Below are positions 22,661 to 26,763 of a DNA stretch of 26,763 nt, piece by piece; the first letter of the stretch is position 1; every line of letters begins with the position of its first letter. The stretch covers positions 1 through 26,763 of the forward strand of contig DATHDP010000029.1 in assembly GCA_035318985.1 (NCBI GenBank), in the 5' to 3' direction. Source of the DNA: VBAS01 sp035318985. GTDB taxonomy: Bacteria > Bacteroidota > Bacteroidia > Chitinophagales > Chitinophagaceae. A program made the position numbers and the translations under genes. Under the pieces are notes generated by a model. It had not been told where the DNA came from. It saw nothing but the letters and a program-made list of their open reading frames with translations, and did no database searches.

Positions 22661-25600
22661 TCAAGTTGTTGGAATATAAATATCAAATGTAGCTCCCTTA
22701 TTTAATTCCCCTTTTGTGGTAATTACTCCATTATGGTTTTCTACAATTCTTTTAACGATGGAGAGCCCTATACCTGTTCCGTCATATTCGCTCCTGGAAT
22801 GGAGGCGTTGGAATACTTCAAATATCTTTTCACTGTATTGTTGCTCGAACCCGATGCCATTATCTGAAACCCTGATATGGCAATATTTTACTTCTTTCGC
22901 AAGTTTTGGGTGGTTCAACTTTGCCCCACCAGCAATTTCACTTTTAATTTTAATAAGTGGGGCCACTTTAGGATTAGAAAATTTAAGCGAGTTACTTAAA
23001 AGATTAAACAACAGTTGCCTGAACTGGAACGGGATAATATTAGCTTCACATATTTCATCAACTTGTATGGTCGCATGTTTTTGTTGAATTTCCTCTTTTA
23101 GATCTTCTTTTACTTCTTCAATTATAGACTTAAGGTCTACTTTTTCAAATTTTCTTTCTTGCGTATTTGTTCGGGAATAGGTAAGAAGATCATCGATGAG
23201 TGTTTGCATTCTTTTAGCAGCATTCTGCATTCTCAGGAATTTATCTTTCCCACTTTCGGATAAATTTTTAGATTCTTTCTCTATTAGTTGAGTAGAGAAT
23301 GTCTGAATTTTCCTTAATGGTTCTTGTAGATCATGACTTGATATGTAAGCAAAAGTCTGTAGCTCTTTATTCATTCTCCCAAGCTCATTGTTAGTATCCT
23401 CCAGTTCTTTGGTACGCTCCGCTACTTGTTTTTCTAATTCCCGGGTAAAAGCTTTTTCTGTATGAATATCAGTAAATGCACCAACCCATTTTACTATTTT
23501 ATTTTCTTTATCCAATACTGGCTCTCCAATTACTCTATGCCATCTGTAATCACCTGTTTTGCTTTTGATACGAACATCACTTTGATATAGATCACCAGTT
23601 TCTAAACTGTGCATCCAGGTTTTGACGTTTTCATCCAAATCATCCGTGTGAACTATCGCTCTCCATTCTGATTCACCAACAGGGGTTATTCCTGAATATT
23701 CTTTCCATCTGCCGGATGCATAAAGTGCATTTCCCTTTTCATCAGTTTCCCAAATTAATTGAGGAAGACTTTCTGCCAACGAACGGAATCTTTTTTCACT
23801 TTCTTCAATTTTTTTTCTTGCTTCCACTTTTTCACTTACTTCAGTAACGGTTACGATCACTCCGGAAATTTTTCCATCCTCTTCTTTAAGGGGATGATAG
23901 AGAAAATCGAAGTAGTGTATTTCCTGCTTTCCATAACGGTTGAGAGGGATGGGAACTTCAATGCCCTGATAAGGTAAGCCAGTATTTAATACACCATCCA
24001 ATAAGGAATGAACGGATTTTTCTACCTCGGGCAAAACATCGAATAAAGGCTTACCAATAAACTCTTCTTCTTTTCGATCTACTAATTGCAGGTATGCGTC
24101 ATTTGCCATTTCCACAACATATTGCGGTCCGCGTAAAATGGTGATGCCAACAGGCGCCTGTTTTACAGTATTGCGGAATCGTTTATCCGCTTCCTCAATT
24201 TTTCGCCTTGCAGCTACCTGGGGAGTATTATCAAGCACCCAAACCGCTACTTTTTTTACCACACCTTCTATGTTTTTTAAAGGCGCATAAACAAATGTTA
24301 CGTATATAATTTCTTCTTTGCCATGACGTATCAGCATCATTTCTACTTCATTGGCATAAAAGGATCTACCTTCTTCTATAACTTTATTGAGAGCAGTTTC
24401 ATAATAAGGTCTTGCTTCGGCAAATGTGTCCCAGTAATGCTTGCCGGCAATTTCACTATAAGACTTGCCAGCGATTTCAATAAAACTTTCATTTACAATT
24501 TCACTCACCAGCGTATCAGCATCAATAACGCAAATACCGATGGGCGACTGCAGTACCATACTGCGAATATTTTGTTCACTTTCTTCAATTTGTTTTCTGG
24601 CTTCAACTTGTTGTGTAATATCTCGGGTAGTTCCTGCAACAGCTTCTACTTTCCCATCCTGATCTATTACCGGTACTAAAATGTAATCATAGATACGTTG
24701 GCCAAGGGTGGCGTGTGGAAAGGAGACTTCGCCCCGGACAGATTTTTTTGTGGCAATAACCTGGTCTATTTCCCGCTCATGCATTTCGGCATGCCACGGT
24801 TCGTATCCAACTTCTAAAAGGCCTTTCCCTTTAGAATCATCCCATGTGCGCCCCCACATTTTTAGTAATGCTTCATTTGCATAGCTGAACTGGTAGTTTA
24901 AATCCCATACATAAATAAGGTCTGGTGTGTTTTGGGTAATTGTTTCGTAAAGTCTTTTGCTTTCTTCAATTTTTTTTCTTGTTTCAACTTTTTCGGTAGC
25001 CTCGGTAACAGCTACTATCACACCTGAAATTTTTCCATCTTCCTCTTTTAAAGGATAATAGAGAAAATCGAAGTAGAATACGTCCTGCTTTCCGTAACGA
25101 TTAACAGGTATAGGAACTTCGTTGCCGTGATAGGGCACACCGGTATTTAATACATTATCAAGCAATGAATGAACGGCATCTTTTACTTCAGGTAAAGAAG
25201 CAAATAAAGGGTTACCTACAAATTCAGATTCTTTTCTATCTACTAATTGCAAGTATGCGTCATTGGCCATTTCCACAATGTATTCAGGTCCTCTTAAAAT
25301 GGTTATACCAACCGGAGCCTGTTTCATTGTGTTGCGAAAACGTTGATTGCTTTCTATTAATCTTTGCTCTGCCTTCTTTTTGGCAGTAGTCTCGATAACA
25401 GTTACTAATACTCCACCGACCTCTCCATTGTCCATTCTTATCGGGCTATAAGAAAAATCAAAGTAACATTCTTCTTCATATCCGTATCTATTTAAGGGTA
25501 ACATAAAATCAGGAAAGCCAACCGCCTTACCATCCATTACTCCTCCAAACATGGATTCGATAATGTGCCAAATTTCTGAAAATGTGTCACGGGTGCTAAT

Positions 25601-25855
25601 ACCCAATGCCTGTGGATGCTTAGTAGCTCCCAGAATAGGACGATACCCGTCATTATATAATTGAATATATTCTTTGCCCCAGGCGATATACATGCCAAAA
25701 GGATTATCAAGCATCACAGCAACCATCGTTCGAAGGCTTTGAGGCCAGCCAGAAGGATCCCCAATAGGAGTTTTGCTCCAATCTTTTGCTCTTATTATTT
25801 CACCCATCTCACCGCCTCCTCTAAGGAAATAATACTCTGAATTTTTATTGCTCAT
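22661..25855 (-). CDS. Soluble multi-PAS sensor histidine kinase
   Basis: A 1064-residue kinase with no membrane segment. About six PAS-type modules lie at 30-165 (opening KDWSKTPIGDPSGWPQSLRT, common in such kinases), 171-298, 299-420, 425-555, 558-686 and 688-805. A coiled coil follows (about 800-835). The HisKA domain carries the phospho-acceptor His841 in ISSHDLQEPLRKI. The HATPase domain has the N box NLLSNSLKFS (951-960), DNGIGF (998-1003) and GTGIGLSIV (1026-1034). Modules 2 and 5 are near copies. The kinase should sense a cytoplasmic ligand, redox state or light through bound cofactors, but no cofactor signature such as a heme or LOV motif is clear. A single-domain response regulator lies 11 bp upstream in the same operon. 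Confidence 0.93.
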   Translation of the reverse strand: MSNKNSEYYFLRGGGEMGEIIRAKDWSKTPIGDPSGWPQSLRTMVAVMLDNPFGMYIAWGKEYIQLYNDGYRPILGATKHPQALGISTRDTFSEIWHIIESMFGGVMDGKAVGFPDFMLPLNRYGYEEECYFDFSYSPIRMDNGEVGGVLVTVIETTAKKKAEQRLIESNQRFRNTMKQAPVGITILRGPEYIVEMANDAYLQLVDRKESEFVGNPLFASLPEVKDAVHSLLDNVLNTGVPYHGNEVPIPVNRYGKQDVFYFDFLYYPLKEEDGKISGVIVAVTEATEKVETRKKIEESKRLYETITQNTPDLIYVWDLNYQFSYANEALLKMWGRTWDDSKGKGLLEVGYEPWHAEMHEREIDQVIATKKSVRGEVSFPHATLGQRIYDYILVPVIDQDGKVEAVAGTTRDITQQVEARKQIEESEQNIRSMVLQSPIGICVIDADTLVSEIVNESFIEIAGKSYSEIAGKHYWDTFAEARPYYETALNKVIEEGRSFYANEVEMMLIRHGKEEIIYVTFVYAPLKNIEGVVKKVAVWVLDNTPQVAARRKIEEADKRFRNTVKQAPVGITILRGPQYVVEMANDAYLQLVDRKEEEFIGKPLFDVLPEVEKSVHSLLDGVLNTGLPYQGIEVPIPLNRYGKQEIHYFDFLYHPLKEEDGKISGVIVTVTEVSEKVEARKKIEESEKRFRSLAESLPQLIWETDEKGNALYASGRWKEYSGITPVGESEWRAIVHTDDLDENVKTWMHSLETGDLYQSDVRIKSKTGDYRWHRVIGEPVLDKENKIVKWVGAFTDIHTEKAFTRELEKQVAERTKELEDTNNELGRMNKELQTFAYISSHDLQEPLRKIQTFSTQLIEKESKNLSESGKDKFLRMQNAAKRMQTLIDDLLTYSRTNTQERKFEKVDLKSIIEEVKEDLKEEIQQKHATIQVDEICEANIIPFQFRQLLFNLLSNSLKFSNPKVAPLIKIKSEIAGGAKLNHPKLAKEVKYCHIRVSDNGIGFEQQYSEKIFEVFQRLHSRSEYDGTGIGLSIVKRIVENHNGVITTKGELNKGATFDIYIPTT
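23798..24181 (-). repeat. Duplicated PAS module, copy 2 (kinase residues 559-686)
   Basis: 128 residues that align without gaps to residues 172-299 of the same kinase. Shared blocks include KQAPVGITILRGP, VEMANDAYLQLVDRK and PLKEEDGKISGVIV. Confidence 0.85.
24959..25342 (-). repeat. Duplicated PAS module, copy 1 (kinase residues 172-299)
   Basis: Partner of the copy at 23798-24181, with the same length and the same order of motifs. Two dissimilar PAS modules lie between the copies, so this is not a simple adjacent tandem duplication. Confidence 0.85.
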
Positions 25856-25866
25856 ATATATATCGC

Positions 25867-26313
25867 TTAGGGTTCAAGTATAAATTTATCTCTTGTAGGT
25901 TGGGTTAATTTATTTTGTGAAGTGAGTGTAACCGCTTCTAAAATTATTTTTCTTAATTTTTCATACTCTCCCGGTTTTCGAATATAATAATGAGCTCCTT
26001 TTTGGTAAAATAGATCCACAACTTCCATGTTAAAAGAAGTAGAGAATATAATTACCGGAAGATCTTTTAGTGTATCATTCAATTTTATTTCTGTTAAACA
26101 TTCAATTCCGTTTTTGCGGGGCATGTTCAGGTCGAGAAAAAGAACATCAGGAAGATCGTCAGACTTCGCCATTAAATAATTCATAAGTTGAATCCCATTA
26201 TTTACAGTTGAGAGGGTTGCAGATATAGGCAATTCCTTCAATGCATCTTCAAAAAAAATGCAATCATCAATATCGTCATCGGCCAATAAAAGATTGTGAT
26301 GGGTTTTATTCAT
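25867..26313 (-). CDS. Single-domain response regulator (CheY/Rcp-like)
   Basis: A 148-residue receiver domain without an output domain. The acidic pocket DDD lies at 12-14 (LLADDDIDDCIFFEDAL). The phospho-acceptor Asp61 is in VLFLDLNMPRKNGIE, the Thr/Ser switch is at about 92 (FSTS), and the conserved Lys113 is in IRKP. The DDDIDD start and LNMPRKNG motif resemble Rcp-type regulators that work with PAS or phytochrome-type kinases. With no DNA-binding domain it would act by protein contact or phosphotransfer. It is the first gene of the operon, and its stop is 11 bp from the kinase ATG, so the two should be partners. The shared TATATTTAA element lies about 100 bp upstream. Confidence 0.92.
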   Translation of the reverse strand: MNKTHHNLLLADDDIDDCIFFEDALKELPISATLSTVNNGIQLMNYLMAKSDDLPDVLFLDLNMPRKNGIECLTEIKLNDTLKDLPVIIFSTSFNMEVVDLFYQKGAHYYIRKPGEYEKLRKIILEAVTLTSQNKLTQPTRDKFILEP

Positions 26314-26411
26314 CTGACAAATTTGGAATTAAAAATCCCAGGTCAACAAAGTTGCCGGGTTTGAAGTTGTGCTGTCAATAAAAGGGCCATAAAAGTTTTT
26401 AGTACAATTGA

Positions 26412-26453
26412 CACTTAAATATACGTCACTCCATGATAAATATTAATTGATGT
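26412..26453 (-). promoter_or_regulatory. Shared upstream element, copy C
   Basis: Aligns with 21956-21998 over its full length. The minus-strand core is ACGTATATTTAAGTG. It lies in the 230-bp gap between the tex-like stop and the response regulator start and is the best promoter candidate in that gap. I see no clear terminator after the tex-like gene. Confidence 0.5.
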
Positions 26454-26543
26454 CAGTTCAGATTTACTGTCCCAATGAAATCTTCGCAAGGAAAGACTTC
26501 GATAAATAAAAATTAGTTGCGAGACCTGTTGACCGAATTGAGT

Positions 26544-26763
26544 TTACTTCCCAAACTTCTTCTTTAGGGCAGACAAAGCATCCTCCATGGTGGCCGGTTC
26601 CTTTTCAGGGGAACTTATTTTTTCTTTTCGTGGTTTTAATGTTCCATTCGTATCATCTTTCATAGAAAGTGCAATACGCTTACGGGCAATATCTACTTCC
26701 AATACGGTCACTTCTACTTTCTGCTGCACTTTTACTACTTCTGTCGCATCGCTTATAAACCGG
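26544..26763 (-). CDS. Tex-like S1 RNA-binding protein, C-terminal end only
   Basis: The open frame runs in from the window edge, so the start is missing; 72 codons are visible. It begins RFISDATEVVKVQQKVEVTV, then LEVDIARKRIALSMKDD, the closing strands of an S1 domain exactly as in the Tex transcription-accessory protein. A charged, probably disordered tail follows (KPRKEKISSPEKEPATMEDA) and ends LKKKFGK. Tex proteins bind nucleic acid and affect transcription and RNA turnover. Other S1 proteins end differently, so Tex is the best fit, but the missing N-terminus prevents certainty. Confidence 0.75.
   Translation of the reverse strand, partial: RFISDATEVVKVQQKVEVTVLEVDIARKRIALSMKDDTNGTLKPRKEKISSPEKEPATMEDALSALKKKFGK

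Noticed and set aside
22716..25389. Several plus-strand ORFs of 65-123 codons inside the kinase gene
   Set aside because: They are antisense to a well-supported 1064-residue kinase, have shadow-like composition and match no family I know.
25867..26313. Response regulator as transcriptional controller of the PUL
   Set aside because: It has no DNA-binding domain, lies more than 8 kb away, and the PUL carries its own sigma/anti-sigma pair.
1..26763. Insertion sequences, prophage, toxin-antitoxin or defence genes
   Set aside because: No transposase, integrase, phage structural or nuclease motifs were found on either strand, and composition is even across the window.

Overview
The window looks like chromosomal DNA of a Bacteroidota bacterium, most likely a Chitinophagaceae or Sphingobacteriia-type glycan degrader. 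The evidence is AT-rich coding DNA, a SusC/SusD pair with an ECF sigma/FecR anti-sigma cassette, lipoproteins with acidic surface-export residues after the lipobox Cys, proteins with CCDC81-like HU domains, and little use of Shine-Dalgarno sites. No mobile element, phage gene or CRISPR array was seen.

Layout. (1) Positions 1-2105, minus strand: a probable operon of nucleoside phosphorylase, diaminopimelate epimerase (dapF) and a Nudix hydrolase cut by the window edge. (2) 2216-2324, plus strand: tRNA-Cys(GCA) and its terminator. (3) 2518-17768, plus strand: a polysaccharide utilization locus (PUL) of ten genes. They are an ECF sigma factor, a FecR anti-sigma factor, a SusC transporter with an STN signalling domain, SusD, two IPT/TIG-repeat surface glycan-binding lipoproteins, a lipoprotein clan GH-A hydrolase of uncertain family, a CE2-like acetylesterase, a GH26 mannanase and a GH5 endoglucanase/mannanase. 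GH26, GH5 and CE2 together point to acetylated beta-mannan or glucomannan as substrate. Strong hairpins near 12552-12715 split the locus into an uptake/binding half and an enzyme half. (4) 17825-19274, minus: two HU-CCDC81-like proteins, one soluble and one membrane-anchored. (5) 19356-21131, plus: a small membrane protein and L-serine dehydratase. (6) 21136-26313, minus: a Cys-rich copper-storage-like protein, a small lipoprotein, a small secreted protein, a soluble histidine kinase with about six PAS-type sensor modules, and a single-domain response regulator. (7) 26544-26763, minus: the C-terminal end of a Tex-like S1 RNA-binding protein.

How the genes work together. In the PUL, glycan passing through SusC/SusD would be sensed by the SusC STN domain and relayed through FecR to the sigma factor. 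The TIG lipoproteins would hold the polysaccharide at the cell surface. CE2 would remove acetyl groups while GH26, GH5 and the GH-A lipoprotein cut the backbone. No alpha-galactosidase, GH130 phosphorylase or inner-membrane sugar transporter lies in the window, so the later steps must be encoded elsewhere.

The least explained signals are non-coding. A roughly 42-bp element is shared upstream of the 21902 lipoprotein and the 26313 response regulator, and its core recurs upstream of the 22546 gene. Two of these three genes also carry strong inverted repeats in their leaders. The PUL itself is a well-known type of system, and its most novel piece may be the GH-A lipoprotein.
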